57,261 bases of DNA, from NCBI RefSeq assembly GCF_040393045.1, contig NZ_JBEBUX010000009.1, forward strand, positions 1-57,261, written 5' to 3'. A program made the position numbers and the translations under genes. Shown here one piece after another: positions 8,832-18,650 of this stretch. The DNA comes from Pollutimonas bauzanensis_A (GTDB lineage Bacteria; Pseudomonadota; Gammaproteobacteria; Burkholderiales; Burkholderiaceae_B). The notes under the pieces are model-generated. The model worked only from the letters and a program-made list of their open reading frames with translations. It did not search any database and was not told where the DNA came from. Numbering within the stretch: the stretch's first letter is position 1; the number at the start of each line of letters is the position of its first letter.

Positions 8832-9872
8832 TCACTCGTGTTGTCGAGCATGCTGCTTTTCTTCCTTAGATGACTCAGCGGAAACGAAGGCCTTCTTCTT
8901 GGCGTGGCAAATGTCAAATTCGCTGGGTAACAAAACTCCATTCTTGATCGCGATGACCTCTGCCATGATGCTGATCGCAATCTCTGGCGGAGTCTTGCTG
9001 CCAATATAGACTCCGACGGGGCCGCGTAGCGCAGCCACATGCGACGGTGACTGGTCTAGATGCTGGATCATGCGCTGTCGTCGTGTGAGGCTGTTACGTC
9101 GCGAGCCGATTGCTCCTACATAAAATGCCTCCGACTGCAGGGCGGCTAGCAGCGCCAGGTCGTCCAGTTTCGGGTCGTGAGTTAGAGCGATAACACAAGT
9201 TCGGCGGTCAGGTTTGAAAGCGTCAACGGTATCGTCTGGCATGTCGGTGACCAGCTTCACGCCTTTTACAGACCAGGATCGGGTGTGCTCAATACGTGGA
9301 TCACACACAGTGACGGCAAAGCCACTAAATAGAGCCATTATGGCCAGATACTCGGTGAGCTGCCCTGCACCAATCAGCAGCATCCGATACTCGGGGCCAA
9401 AGGTGTTGGACATGGTCGAGCAATCGACTGTAAGCGCTGCTGGAGCATGCGTTTGGTTGAGTTGCACATCGCCGTTCTGGAGATTGACGGTTCTTAGCAT
9501 TAAGTGACCCTGTTCCAATTGCGTTATGAGTTGCGCAAGCAGTCCAGTATCGGGTGTGTGCTCGAGCAGAAGCTCAATGGTTCCTCCACAAGGCAGTCCA
9601 AACTTATGGGCTTCGTCCGCATCAATGCCATATTTTATGAATGACGGCGGACCTGATTTTTCCATCTTAGGGTAACGAAGAATCAGGTCATCTTCGATAC
9701 ACCCGCCTGAAACCGAGCCTATTACGCTGCCGTCTTGGCAAATCGCCATGACTGATCCAACGGGACGGGGCGAAGATCCCCAAGTGCGTACAACAGTGAC
9801 AAGACAAGCATGTTTGGCCTCTCTACGCCATTGCCATAGGGTTCGCAGCACCTGTAAATCCAAATTCTCCAT
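8832..9872 (-). CDS. xdhC: XdhC/CoxI-family molybdenum hydroxylase maturation protein
   Basis: This 346-residue protein has an N-terminal XdhC_CoxI domain (VVRTWGSSPRPVGS near residues 28-41, SVSGGCIEDDL near 53-63, GLPCGGTIELLLE near 91-103) and a C-terminal Rossmann domain (LLIGAGQLTEYLA, YVGAIGSRR). Family members bind molybdenum cofactor, promote its sulfuration and insert it into xanthine-dehydrogenase-family enzymes. It is divergent from the importer and hydroxylase genes that start at 10244, and is the probable chaperone for the CoxLMS-type enzyme there. The C-terminal tail after about residue 320 is lysine-rich and poorly conserved in appearance. Confidence 0.9.
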   Translation of the reverse strand: MENLDLQVLRTLWQWRREAKHACLVTVVRTWGSSPRPVGSVMAICQDGSVIGSVSGGCIEDDLILRYPKMEKSGPPSFIKYGIDADEAHKFGLPCGGTIELLLEHTPDTGLLAQLITQLEQGHLMLRTVNLQNGDVQLNQTHAPAALTVDCSTMSNTFGPEYRMLLIGAGQLTEYLAIMALFSGFAVTVCDPRIEHTRSWSVKGVKLVTDMPDDTVDAFKPDRRTCVIALTHDPKLDDLALLAALQSEAFYVGAIGSRRNSLTRRQRMIQHLDQSPSHVAALRGPVGVYIGSKTPPEIAISIMAEVIAIKNGVLLPSEFDICHAKKKAFVSAESSKEEKQHARQHE

Positions 9873-10243
9873 ATCCTTTCCTGTTAAAGAGGGCGCTAAT
9901 AATTGCTAATGGGACAAAGTATCCCTTCTTTTGTTGGCGCTGACTCTAAGTATTTACACTGCCAGTATATATAAACGCCATTTTTCGGATTCTTATAGGG
10001 TTTTCACCTGTTTTTTATTGTAATTTTCAACGGTAGAATAATTTTTGTCCCGAATTATCAAATATTTCCAATGTGTCGATATTTGTTTCTTCTCCTTAAG
10101 ACAGTGCGGAAGATGACTATGCGTATCAACATATGCCAGGGTCGGCGGTCATTTGGCTGAGGTTTTTCAGTGCTTCAAATTTGGTGATAAGCGTGGCTAG
10201 GTGCCACTGATTCTCTCGTTGTCTAAAAATAAAAGGACGGACC
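9873..10243. other. AT-rich divergent intergenic region, xdhC / peptide-transporter operon
   Basis: These 371 bp separate xdhC (minus) from the importer operon (plus) and must hold both promoters. The stretch around 9960-10080 is clearly AT-richer than its surroundings. A TAGAAT -10-like hexamer is visible at 10034-10039, but without a convincing -35 partner. A partial dyad GGGA-N7-TCCC lies near 9909-9923. No open frame with a ribosome site was found. Confidence 0.4.
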
Positions 10244-11863
10244 ATGGTTTTAATGAAGCGAGTTTCAAGATTTGCGCAGTGTGCTGTTTTGGCCGTTGCC
10301 GCTTTAGGGGTTATGCCGATTTCAATGGCAGTTGAACCTCAGAAAGGCGGTACGTTGATAATCACGACGACACCTGAGCCGTCGATTATTACGAATGCTC
10401 TAAGCTCTGCGCCTACCACTAACGAAGTGGCGACAAAGATTTTTGATGGGTTATTGGAATACGACTCCAAATTGGAGCCTATTCCTTCGCTGGCCGAGTC
10501 ATGGGAAATCAGTGAGGATGGAAAAACTGTCCAGTTCAATTTACGCAAGGGTGTTCTGTGGCATGACGGCAAGCCGTTTACCAGCGCGGATGTGGCTTTT
10601 TCTTTATTGAAGGTGGTGAAGGAGTTTCATCCTCGTGGGCTGAGCAATTTGGGGCCGGTGACTGCGGTGAAAACTCCCGACGAGTTTACAGCGATACTTG
10701 AGCTGGAACATCCCTATCCACCCATGATGAGAGGATTGTCTGGTCTGGAAGTGCCTATGCTACCCAAGCACATATACGAAGGCACTGATATAAGAAACAA
10801 TCCCGCAGTGAATGTGCCTATCGGTACAGGGCCCTTCAAGTTCGCAAAATGGGAAAAAGGCAATTTTATCCAGCTTGACCGTAACGAACACTACTGGCGC
10901 AAGGGGATGCCTTACCTTGATCGCGTGATCTTTCGGTTTATTGCCGACGCATCGACCCGGTCAGCAGCGTTAGAGAAAGGCGAAGTTCATGTCGCGACTT
11001 TCGGTACGATTAATCCGGTGGAAATGAGACGGCTTGCCGACTTGCCGAATATAAAAATTGCGGAAGGTGGTTACGAAGCCCTGGCGCCCGTAATGCTGAT
11101 GGAGTTGAATACTAAGCGTGCGCCACTCGATGATAAGCGTGTTCGGCAGGCCATTGCTTACGCGATAGATCGTAATCTGATCACGGAAAATATTTGGTAT
11201 GGCTTTGGTAAGCCTGCTGTAGGTCCAATTTCTTCTGTATATGCCGGAGCAGGGTTGTATACGGAAGAGGGCGTACGTCAATATGGCGTAAAGGACCGTA
11301 TCGATATTGCCAATAAACTGCTTGACGAAGCTGGTCTGAAGCGCGGCGCCAACGGTATGCGCTTCAAGATAGTGCATGACGTTGTGCCGTTTGGCGAGGA
11401 CTGGCGTCGCATGGCTGAGTATGTCAAACAGGCGCTGGGCAAGGTTGGCATAGATGTCGAGTTGCGCACCAGTGACGCTCCGACCTTTATGCGCCAAGTA
11501 TACGGAAGCAACTATGACTTTTGGATGGCTTCTGGCTGGTTTATCGGTATGGGTGATCCAACGCTCGGGGTTCAGAGGCAATACTGGTCCAAGAATATCA
11601 AGCCGAATGTCCCCTACACCAACACAGTTCGTTATGAAAACGCTGAAGTGGATCGGCTGTGGGAGGCCGCTCAGACTGAGCTTGACCCCAAAAAACGCGC
11701 CGAGCTATTTCACGGTCTCCAGCGTCAAATCGCAGAAGACAGCCCTGTGATCTGGATTATGGAGATGGCCTTGGTCGCACTGCAGGATACGAGGGTGCAG
11801 AACCTGATTACGTCGCCTCTGGGTATTCGTGGTGGTCTATATGACACCTGGATCAAACAATAA
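10244..11863 (+). CDS. Dipeptide/oligopeptide-type ABC transporter substrate-binding protein
   Basis: This 539-residue periplasmic binding protein belongs to the SBP_bac_5 (DppA/OppA/NikA) family. A Sec signal peptide occupies residues 1 to about 30 (basic MKRVSR, hydrophobic core, SMAVE). Family motifs include FDGLLEYD, LAESWEISEDGKTVQFNLRKGVLWHDGKPF and IGTGPFKFAKWEKG. An AAGGACGG ribosome site lies just before the ATG at 10244. It heads an operon with two permeases, two ATPases and a molybdenum hydroxylase. The ligand is therefore more likely a heterocycle, aldehyde or amide substrate of that enzyme than a peptide; this is inference. Confidence 0.9.
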   Translation: MVLMKRVSRFAQCAVLAVAALGVMPISMAVEPQKGGTLIITTTPEPSIITNALSSAPTTNEVATKIFDGLLEYDSKLEPIPSLAESWEISEDGKTVQFNLRKGVLWHDGKPFTSADVAFSLLKVVKEFHPRGLSNLGPVTAVKTPDEFTAILELEHPYPPMMRGLSGLEVPMLPKHIYEGTDIRNNPAVNVPIGTGPFKFAKWEKGNFIQLDRNEHYWRKGMPYLDRVIFRFIADASTRSAALEKGEVHVATFGTINPVEMRRLADLPNIKIAEGGYEALAPVMLMELNTKRAPLDDKRVRQAIAYAIDRNLITENIWYGFGKPAVGPISSVYAGAGLYTEEGVRQYGVKDRIDIANKLLDEAGLKRGANGMRFKIVHDVVPFGEDWRRMAEYVKQALGKVGIDVELRTSDAPTFMRQVYGSNYDFWMASGWFIGMGDPTLGVQRQYWSKNIKPNVPYTNTVRYENAEVDRLWEAAQTELDPKKRAELFHGLQRQIAEDSPVIWIMEMALVALQDTRVQNLITSPLGIRGGLYDTWIKQ

Positions 11864-11933
11864 TAAATATATTGCCCAGGCAGGCGCATCCAGCGATAGC
11901 TGATGCGCCTGAAACGGTAACGAAAGGAAGTCT

Positions 11934-12932
11934 ATGTGGACAGCTAGGGGAAAGTACGTTTTAAAGAGATTGGTGAATGGATTGCCAATCATATTTGCGA
12001 TCGTGGCCGTCAATTTTTTTCTGATACGACTCGCGCCTGGGGATGCCGCTCAGGTGCTGGCGGGTGAAGCCGGCGCTGCAAGTGAGCAATATATGGCTCA
12101 GATTCGTGCGCAGTTTGGCTTGGATCAGCCACTTTATTTGCAGTTTTTTGACTACATCAAGAATATCGCTTTCTTTGATATGGGGTATTCCTTCAGGCAC
12201 GGGCGTCCCGTAGCCGACTTGATCTTCGAGCGTCTTGGGGCAACTGCGCTGCTGATGGTGGCGTCCATGATTATCTCTGTAGGTTTTGGCATTTTGTTGG
12301 GGTCGATTGCAGCAGTTAAGGGACGCAGCTTTGCGGGATTGGTAATTATGATTTTTGCCATTATTTCGTACGCTACGCCGCTTTTCTGGATAGGTTTGAT
12401 GTTCATTATCGTCTTCTCGTTGAATCTGGGCTGGTTCCCGACTAGTGGTATCGCCAGTGTCGGCAGCAGCCTTACCGGAATGGCTTATGCATTGGACGTA
12501 GCCAGACATCTAGTCTTGCCTGCGATTACCTTGGCTTTCTTTTATATGGCCCTGTATACCCGTTTGATGCGTGCATCCATGCTTGAAACATTGCGCCTGG
12601 ACTTCGTGACCACGGCAAAAGCCAAGGGCTTGTCCAACAGGAAGATTGTCTGCCGCCATGTGTTGCGTAATGCCATCTTGCCCGTGTTGACCATGGCCGG
12701 AGTGCAGGTCTCGAGCATGTTAGGTGGGTCCGTGATCGTCGAATCCGTGTTTGGTTGGCCAGGCCTCGGCTTGCTGGCCTATGAGTCTCTTTTTGCCCGA
12801 GACCTGAACCTCCTGTTGGGTATTTTCTTTTTGAGTTCAATCTTGGTAGTTATCACGAACGCTCTGGTCGACTTGATCTATACGCTTATTGACCCACGCA
12901 TAGAGTTGGCAGGGGAGAAAGGAAATGTCTGA
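11934..12932 (+). CDS. DppB-type ABC transporter permease
   Basis: This 332-residue inner-membrane permease belongs to the BPD_transp_1 family. An N-terminal DppB signature is present (RLVNGLPIIFAIVAVNFFLIRLAPGD), followed by about six membrane helices. The EAA-type coupling loop is in MLETLRLDFVTTAKAKGLSNRKIVCRHVLRNA, and the GGSVIVESVFGWPGLG motif is typical of DppB/OppB. It overlaps the next permease gene by 8 bp. Confidence 0.93.
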   Translation: MWTARGKYVLKRLVNGLPIIFAIVAVNFFLIRLAPGDAAQVLAGEAGAASEQYMAQIRAQFGLDQPLYLQFFDYIKNIAFFDMGYSFRHGRPVADLIFERLGATALLMVASMIISVGFGILLGSIAAVKGRSFAGLVIMIFAIISYATPLFWIGLMFIIVFSLNLGWFPTSGIASVGSSLTGMAYALDVARHLVLPAITLAFFYMALYTRLMRASMLETLRLDFVTTAKAKGLSNRKIVCRHVLRNAILPVLTMAGVQVSSMLGGSVIVESVFGWPGLGLLAYESLFARDLNLLLGIFFLSSILVVITNALVDLIYTLIDPRIELAGEKGNV

Positions 12933-13770
12933 TGCGCGTTATACGGGGCCTGGCGTATTTGGGCGCTTCTGGCGTAATCCTGGTGCTGTGATTGGCATAC
13001 TCATATTGGCCTGTGTTGTTGCTTTCGCCATCACTGCACCCTTGTTATACCCCGACGGGCCCTTTGAAATGGTAGGACGACCGTTTCTCAAGCCATTTGG
13101 CGAATATGTGTTCGGCACTGATATGTTGGGTCGGGATATCGCTGCAGGTATCGTTTATGGGGCCCGTATTTCCTTGTTGGTGGGTGTCGTTGCAACGCTG
13201 GTCATTGTCGTGCTTGGAACGAGCATTGGTGGGTTTGCAGGTTACTACGGGGGGCGGATTGACACGGCCTTAATGCGGGTGACTGAGTTCTTCCAGACGA
13301 TACCTACCTTTATTGGCGCGATCGTTATTGTGGCTGTACTGGGGCCGACATTGGGCAACGTAATCGGTGCAATTGCCGTCGTCTCATGGGCGCCGTTGGC
13401 GAGGCTGGTGCGTGCCGAGGTGATCAGTATTAAAAATCGCGAATTTGTTCATGCCTGTATTTCGCTTGGAATGAATGATTTAAAGATTTTTGTGGTTCAG
13501 ATACTGCCCAATGTGATGTCGACCATTATCGTAGCTGGTTCACTGATGGTCGCTACTTCAATTTTATTCGAGTCTGGACTTTCGTTTCTAGGGCTGGGCG
13601 ATCCAAACATAATGACATGGGGCTTCATGGTGGGGGCTGGGCGGTCTGCAATGCGTACAGCATGGTGGATGGTTACGATTCCCGGCATCGCCATTTTAAT
13701 GACTGTACTGGCGATCAATCTGGTTGGCGATGCATTGAACGAAGCACTGAATCCGAGGTTGAAGCAATGA
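12925..13770 (+). CDS. DppC-type ABC transporter permease
   Basis: This second permease has 281 residues, the usual DppC size. It has an N-terminal cytoplasmic segment and one helix, then FGTDMLGRDIAAGIVYGARISLLVG, a near-invariant DppC/OppC motif. The coupling loop is REFVHACISLGMNDLKIFVVQILPN and SGLSFLGLGDPNIMTWGFM follows. It overlaps DppB by 8 bp and the first ATPase by ATGA. Confidence 0.93.
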   Translation: MSDARYTGPGVFGRFWRNPGAVIGILILACVVAFAITAPLLYPDGPFEMVGRPFLKPFGEYVFGTDMLGRDIAAGIVYGARISLLVGVVATLVIVVLGTSIGGFAGYYGGRIDTALMRVTEFFQTIPTFIGAIVIVAVLGPTLGNVIGAIAVVSWAPLARLVRAEVISIKNREFVHACISLGMNDLKIFVVQILPNVMSTIIVAGSLMVATSILFESGLSFLGLGDPNIMTWGFMVGAGRSAMRTAWWMVTIPGIAILMTVLAINLVGDALNEALNPRLKQ

Positions 13771-14774
13771 ATGAACCAAATATGCTTTTGAGCGTACGGG
13801 GGTTGCGTACCGAGTTCAGGTCTGCCGCAGCCGATTGGTTTTCCGTCGTTAATGATGTGGATTTGGAGGTCGCTGCGGGTGAGACGCTCGCTGTGGTGGG
13901 CGAGTCAGGTTGTGGCAAAAGCATGCTGGCGCGTTCCATAATGCGCTTGCTGCCTCATCCTGTTGCCAGACGGGCTGGTGGACAGGTCAAGTTGGCGGGT
14001 CGAGATTTGATGGCGTTGTCTGAAAAGGAAATGCGTAGGGTTCGTGGCCGTGATGTTTCGATGATTTTTCAGGAGCCAATGACGAGCTTGAATCCGTTGA
14101 TGACAGTCGGAAAACAAGTCATCGAAAGCATATTGGAACATGATAAATGTTCGGCAAGTGAAGCAAGCAAGCGTGCCCATGATTTATTTGAATTGGTAGG
14201 CATTCCTGAACCCGCTGCACGTTTTAATCAGTATCCGCATCACCTGTCCGGAGGAATGAGGCAGCGTATTGTAATAGCCATCGCACTGGCTTGTCGGCCC
14301 AAGATTCTGATTGCTGATGAACCTACAACAGCGCTGGATGTCACCATACAGGCGCAGGTGCTCGCCTTGATAGATCGCTTGAAGAAAGAGCTGGGCATGG
14401 GGGTTATTTTGATCACCCATGACCTTGGCGTGGTCGCTGAGTGGGCGCAGCGGGTCATGGTCATGTATGCCGGTAGAAAAGTAGAGGAGGCGCACTGTGA
14501 GGAGTTCTTCACGATGCCCGGCCATCCCTATAGCAGAGCTTTGCTGGCTAGCGTGCCTTGCCCTGATCTAGAGGGCGTGGATGATGACCATTCATTGGCC
14601 GAAATACCGGGCACTGTCCCGCCGCTGGATAGATTAGGCCCTGGCTGTTCGTTCGCGGAGCGTTGTCAGTTTGCTGAAAATGACTGCAAAAAAGCCGTTC
14701 CGTTGTTGACGAGCACTGGCCCTATGCGATGGGTGGCTTGTCGGCGTGCCCATGAAATTGGAGTGAATACATGA
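13767..14774 (+). CDS. DppD-type ABC transporter ATP-binding protein
   Basis: This 335-residue ATPase has Walker A GESGCGKS, Q-loop MIFQEPMTSLNP, signature HLSGGMRQRIVIAIAL, Walker B ILIADEPTTALD and switch LITHDLG. The C-terminal oligo_HPY domain holds a cysteine cluster (GCSFAERCQFAENDC) as in DppD/OppD. The ATG at 13767 was chosen because it overlaps the permease stop as ATGA. An upstream in-frame start at 13617 would lie deep inside the permease gene. Confidence 0.93.
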   Translation: MNEPNMLLSVRGLRTEFRSAAADWFSVVNDVDLEVAAGETLAVVGESGCGKSMLARSIMRLLPHPVARRAGGQVKLAGRDLMALSEKEMRRVRGRDVSMIFQEPMTSLNPLMTVGKQVIESILEHDKCSASEASKRAHDLFELVGIPEPAARFNQYPHHLSGGMRQRIVIAIALACRPKILIADEPTTALDVTIQAQVLALIDRLKKELGMGVILITHDLGVVAEWAQRVMVMYAGRKVEEAHCEEFFTMPGHPYSRALLASVPCPDLEGVDDDHSLAEIPGTVPPLDRLGPGCSFAERCQFAENDCKKAVPLLTSTGPMRWVACRRAHEIGVNT

Positions 14775-15757
14775 ACCAGGCTGAAATGTTGCCTTTGCTG
14801 AAGGTAGAGAATCTGGTTAAGCACCATGAGACATCGGGGGGCAAGGTTCATGCGGTAGATGGTGTGGACTTTGAGGTTTATGCCGGTGAGACGCTGGGAA
14901 TTGTCGGTGAGTCGGGCTGTGGCAAGTCTACTCTTGGCCGAACCCTGGTTCGTCTGCATGAGCCTGACGAGGGACGTATTTTATTTCATGGCGAGGACAT
15001 CACGCATTTGTCACGCAAGGCGTTACGTTCGGTGCGGCGCGAGGTGCAGATCGTTTTCCAGGATCCGTATGCGTCGTTGAATCCCCGACGGACGGTTCGA
15101 CAAATTCTGGGCGAGCCTTTCGATGTCCACGCTGTTGGTACGCGTAGTAGTAGGGCCGGAAAAGTTAATGAGCTGCTTGCACGCGTTGGCTTGCATGCGG
15201 AGCATGCCGACAGATTTCCACATGAATTTTCAGGCGGCCAGCGCCAGCGTATTGCGATTGCGCGGGCGATCGCACTGGAGCCTAAGCTGGTTGTGTGCGA
15301 TGAGCCTGTTTCAGCGCTGGATGTGTCAATACAGGCACAGATTATTAATTTACTGCGCCGTCTGCAGCGCGAGAACAGTCTTGCTTATATTTTTATTTCC
15401 CACGATCTGTCTGTGGTGGGGTATTTGGCCGATCGGATAGCTGTTATGTATCTAGGTGAAATTGTTGAAATTGCACCGAAATCAGAGCTATGGAATAAGC
15501 CTTTACATCCCTATACCCAGGTTTTGTTCTCAGCGATTCCGATTGCGCGGCCTCCTAGTGAAGCGCGTCGCCGCAGGATTTCCATGAACGGGGAGCTACC
15601 CAGCCCCATGAATCCTCCCGCTGGTTGCAGATTTCATACGCGCTGCCTTCATGTCATGCCTAAATGCAAAACCGAAGTTCCGAAGCTGGTTCCGGTGCAG
15701 ACGGATCAGTGCGATAGCCGTAAAGTTGCTTGCCATCTTTTTGCTGAAGACCGGTAA
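14771..15757 (+). CDS. DppF-type ABC transporter ATP-binding protein
   Basis: This second ATPase of the peptide-type importer has 328 residues. It has Walker A GESGCGKST, Q-loop IVFQDPYASLNPR, signature EFSGGQRQRIAIARAIAL, Walker B LVVCDEPVSALD and switch FISHDLSVV. The C-terminal oligo_HPY region contains a cysteine cluster (GCRFHTRCLHVMPKC). It overlaps the previous ATPase by ATGA and is followed after only 38 bp by the hydroxylase large subunit, linking transport and enzymology in one transcript. Confidence 0.93.
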   Translation: MNQAEMLPLLKVENLVKHHETSGGKVHAVDGVDFEVYAGETLGIVGESGCGKSTLGRTLVRLHEPDEGRILFHGEDITHLSRKALRSVRREVQIVFQDPYASLNPRRTVRQILGEPFDVHAVGTRSSRAGKVNELLARVGLHAEHADRFPHEFSGGQRQRIAIARAIALEPKLVVCDEPVSALDVSIQAQIINLLRRLQRENSLAYIFISHDLSVVGYLADRIAVMYLGEIVEIAPKSELWNKPLHPYTQVLFSAIPIARPPSEARRRRISMNGELPSPMNPPAGCRFHTRCLHVMPKCKTEVPKLVPVQTDQCDSRKVACHLFAEDR

Positions 15758-15795
15758 GCAGCTTTTTTGAAATGAATCTTTGGAAATAAGACGCT

Positions 15796-18252
15796 ATGGA
15801 AATCATCAAGCCGCAGCTCCTGCGGGAGCTTAATAAGCTGGATACCAACGAAAACGCCGGGAGTGCTGCCGATTCGGGAATTGGTCGTTCAGTCAAGCGA
15901 AAAGAAGACGCACGGTTTGTTGCTGGGGCGGGCCGCTATGTGGATGATCATCACTTTCCGGGGCAATTGTATGCACGCTTTGTGCGATCTTCTTATGCGC
16001 ATGCAGTGATTCGTGGGATCGACGTAAGCAACGCGCTGAATGCTCCAGGAGTAGTGGCGGTTTATACAGCAGCCGACATGCTTTCGGCGGGTGTAAAAGG
16101 CATTCCCTGTGGGTGGCTGATTCACGATAGAGAGGGTCGGCCGATGGCGGAACCGCCCCACTATCCGTTAGCGTTAGATAAGGTGAGGCATGTCGGAGAG
16201 CCGGTTGCCGTCGTTATCGCAGAAACCTTGCTTCAGGCGCAGGACGCGGTTGAGCTCGTCGATGTGGATTTCGAGCCTCTGGAAGCCGTAGCGGATGTCA
16301 CTAGTGCTACTCGGGAAAATGCGCCGCTTGTGTGGGACGACATCCCTGGCAACGTTTGTTGCGATTGGGTGCTGGGTGACCAGAACGCTACTGATGACGC
16401 CTTTAATCGTGCTTCGCATGTCACGCGGATCGAGCTGAAGAACAATCGGCTGATTCCGAATCCGATGGAGCCACGTGCCGCTATCGCGAACTACGTTGCG
16501 TCAATGGGTGACTTGACCCTTTACACCACGAGTCAAAATCCCCACACAGTTCGCGGCACGCTTTGCAATATTTTAAGTATGCCTGAGACCAGTGTGCGGG
16601 TCATCTCACCGGACGTGGGCGGTGGGTTTGGTTCGAAGATTTTTGTGTATCCCGAGGAAGTCTGCGTGAGTTGGGCAAGCCGGTGTCTTGGCCGTCCCGT
16701 ACGGTGGACGTCTGACCGCTCTGAGGCTTTTTTGACGGATGCGCATGGGCGTGATCATCAGACAACTGCAGAGCTGGCATTGGATGCTTCGGGGAAGTTT
16801 ATAGGCTTACGCGTCAAAACGCTGGCGAATGTGGGTGCGTACCTATCAAGTGGTGCGACGGCTATTCCTACCTTTTATTACGCGCCATTGCTGGCAGGAG
16901 TTTATCAAATTCCGGTCCTACACTGTAATGTCATCGTGACTTTTACGCATACCTGCGGCGTCGATGCCTACCGAGGGGCAGGCCGACCGGAGGCCACTTA
17001 TGTACTCGAGCGCTTGATCGATAAAGCCGCTCGGGAAATTGGTCAAGATCGGGTGGAGTTAAGACGCCGCAATTTTATAAGGTCAGATCAGTTCCCGTAC
17101 GCCACACCAGGTGGGCTTACATATGATTCGGGAGATCATGAGGCGACGTTGAGGGTGGCCTTGGAAAAGTCCGACTGGGCAGGGTTCGAGGCACGTCGTC
17201 AGGCAGCTCGCCGCCAGGGGAAGTATCGTGGTATCGGAATCTCGACATACGTTGAAATTGCGGGAGGAACACCATCTAAGGTTTTGGGTGAGCTGGGTGG
17301 CCGTGGTGGCAGAGCTGAGTCTGCGCAGGTGCGTGTTCACCCAAGTTCCGCAGTGACTGTGTTCAGTGGGTCGCACAGCCATGGTCAAAGCCATGAAACC
17401 ACCTTTGCACAATTGGTCTGTGACCGGCTTGGCATTGCCATAGATAAGGTGAAAGTTGTGCAAGGGGATACGGATCAGATACCGTTTGGCCGGGGTACGG
17501 CGGCATCCCGATCGCTGGTACTCGGGGGATCGGCGATTGTGAAGGCGCTGGACAAAATTGTTCTTAAGGGAACAAAGATAGCAGCCCATCTTCTGAATGC
17601 GGATGTTGCTGATGTCACTTTTGATAATGGTCAGTTCAAGGCTGTTGATGGCCGATCAGTGATGTTTCAGGATGTGGCAAAGGCAGCATATACGCTACAT
17701 AATTATCCGATTGAAGAAGTCGAGCCGGGTCTGGATGAAACGGCATTCTATGATCCGGCCAATTGGACTTATCCGTGTGGTTGTCATATTTGCGAGCTGG
17801 AAGTCGACCCAGAAACGGGGCGCGTAAGTATCGTCAACATTGTGGCGGTCGATGATGTGGGGGAAGTGGTGAATCCCATGGTTGTGCACGGGCAGCTTCA
17901 TGGGGGACTCGCCCAGGGTGTGGGACAAGCTCTGCTTGAGGAGTGCGTACACGATGAGACGGGCCAGTTGCTTACCGGTTCGTTTCAGGACTATTGCATG
18001 CCGCGCGCCGACGACCTACCGAATTTCGAAGTCCATATCCAGAGTACCCCTTGTGAACATAACCCCTTAAAAGCGAAAGGATGCGCTGAAGTAGGTTCGG
18101 TAGGTGTGCCTCCGGCCATTATCAACGCCGTGTTAGATGCGCTTGCAGACCTTAAGGTGACAAATATCGACATGCCGGCTACAGCAGTGGCGGTCTGGAC
18201 AGCGATTCAATGTGCTCGTGATCAGAGCGAGCACGGTATTGCAGACCACTAA
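15796..18252 (+). CDS. Xanthine dehydrogenase/CO dehydrogenase-family molybdopterin-binding large subunit
   Basis: This 818-residue catalytic subunit of a molybdenum hydroxylase (CoxL/CutL family) has an N-terminal Ald_Xan_dh_C domain (about residues 30-180) and the Moco-binding domains after it. Visible motifs are GGGFGSK (275-281), SHSHGQSHE (526-534) and KGCAEVG (761-767), whose E765 matches the catalytic glutamate of the family. The active-site loop is AYRGAGRPE (391-399), not the AYRCSFR loop of true form-I CO dehydrogenase. It probably hydroxylates a heterocycle or aldehyde using water. The [2Fe-2S] and FAD subunits follow, after an intervening small gene. Confidence 0.92.
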   Translation: MEIIKPQLLRELNKLDTNENAGSAADSGIGRSVKRKEDARFVAGAGRYVDDHHFPGQLYARFVRSSYAHAVIRGIDVSNALNAPGVVAVYTAADMLSAGVKGIPCGWLIHDREGRPMAEPPHYPLALDKVRHVGEPVAVVIAETLLQAQDAVELVDVDFEPLEAVADVTSATRENAPLVWDDIPGNVCCDWVLGDQNATDDAFNRASHVTRIELKNNRLIPNPMEPRAAIANYVASMGDLTLYTTSQNPHTVRGTLCNILSMPETSVRVISPDVGGGFGSKIFVYPEEVCVSWASRCLGRPVRWTSDRSEAFLTDAHGRDHQTTAELALDASGKFIGLRVKTLANVGAYLSSGATAIPTFYYAPLLAGVYQIPVLHCNVIVTFTHTCGVDAYRGAGRPEATYVLERLIDKAAREIGQDRVELRRRNFIRSDQFPYATPGGLTYDSGDHEATLRVALEKSDWAGFEARRQAARRQGKYRGIGISTYVEIAGGTPSKVLGELGGRGGRAESAQVRVHPSSAVTVFSGSHSHGQSHETTFAQLVCDRLGIAIDKVKVVQGDTDQIPFGRGTAASRSLVLGGSAIVKALDKIVLKGTKIAAHLLNADVADVTFDNGQFKAVDGRSVMFQDVAKAAYTLHNYPIEEVEPGLDETAFYDPANWTYPCGCHICELEVDPETGRVSIVNIVAVDDVGEVVNPMVVHGQLHGGLAQGVGQALLEECVHDETGQLLTGSFQDYCMPRADDLPNFEVHIQSTPCEHNPLKAKGCAEVGSVGVPPAIINAVLDALADLKVTNIDMPATAVAVWTAIQCARDQSEHGIADH

Positions 18253-18313
18253 GGTGGTTGCAGAACAAATTTGCTCTGTTTTATTCATTTTATTTAAGTA
18301 AGAAGGAAAACTC

Positions 18314-18568
18314 ATGAAGTACATTACCGCTCATATCCGAGCTGCTAACGTTTATCACGGTTACACGCAAGATCGTCAACCGATTATCGATCCGGTTCCT
18401 GCGGATGGTTTTGTCGAAAAGGTGATCAAGTTGGATAGGATCCTCTCTATTACGGCTAAATACATTTTTATCGAAACGCCGCACGATACTGTGCAGACAT
18501 GGGAGTACACGGACGGTTTCGAGAACCTGAAGAAAAAGCTTTCCTCAGCAGGTCTGCTTATTGATTGA
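18314..18568 (+). CDS. Unrecognised 84-residue protein inside the molybdenum hydroxylase operon
   Basis: I do not recognise this small protein. It is probably real: an AAGAAGGAAAA ribosome site precedes the ATG, it lies in the only sizeable gap between the large and [2Fe-2S] subunit genes, and it runs in the operon direction. It has no signal peptide, membrane helix or cysteine. The pattern suggests beta strands (VIKLDRILSITAKYIFIETP) followed by an amphipathic C-terminal helix (GFENLKKKLSSAGLL). The layout weakly recalls FlbD-like small beta folds, but I would not assign function. It may be an accessory or regulatory partner of the hydroxylase. Confidence 0.75.
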   Translation: MKYITAHIRAANVYHGYTQDRQPIIDPVPADGFVEKVIKLDRILSITAKYIFIETPHDTVQTWEYTDGFENLKKKLSSAGLLID

Positions 18569-18650
18569 ACGGCGTTTGCATGGCGTGCCATTTTCCGATC
18601 GGATGGCACGCCCGCAGGATATAGCAATGTCATTTTTCTAAAGGCACACT

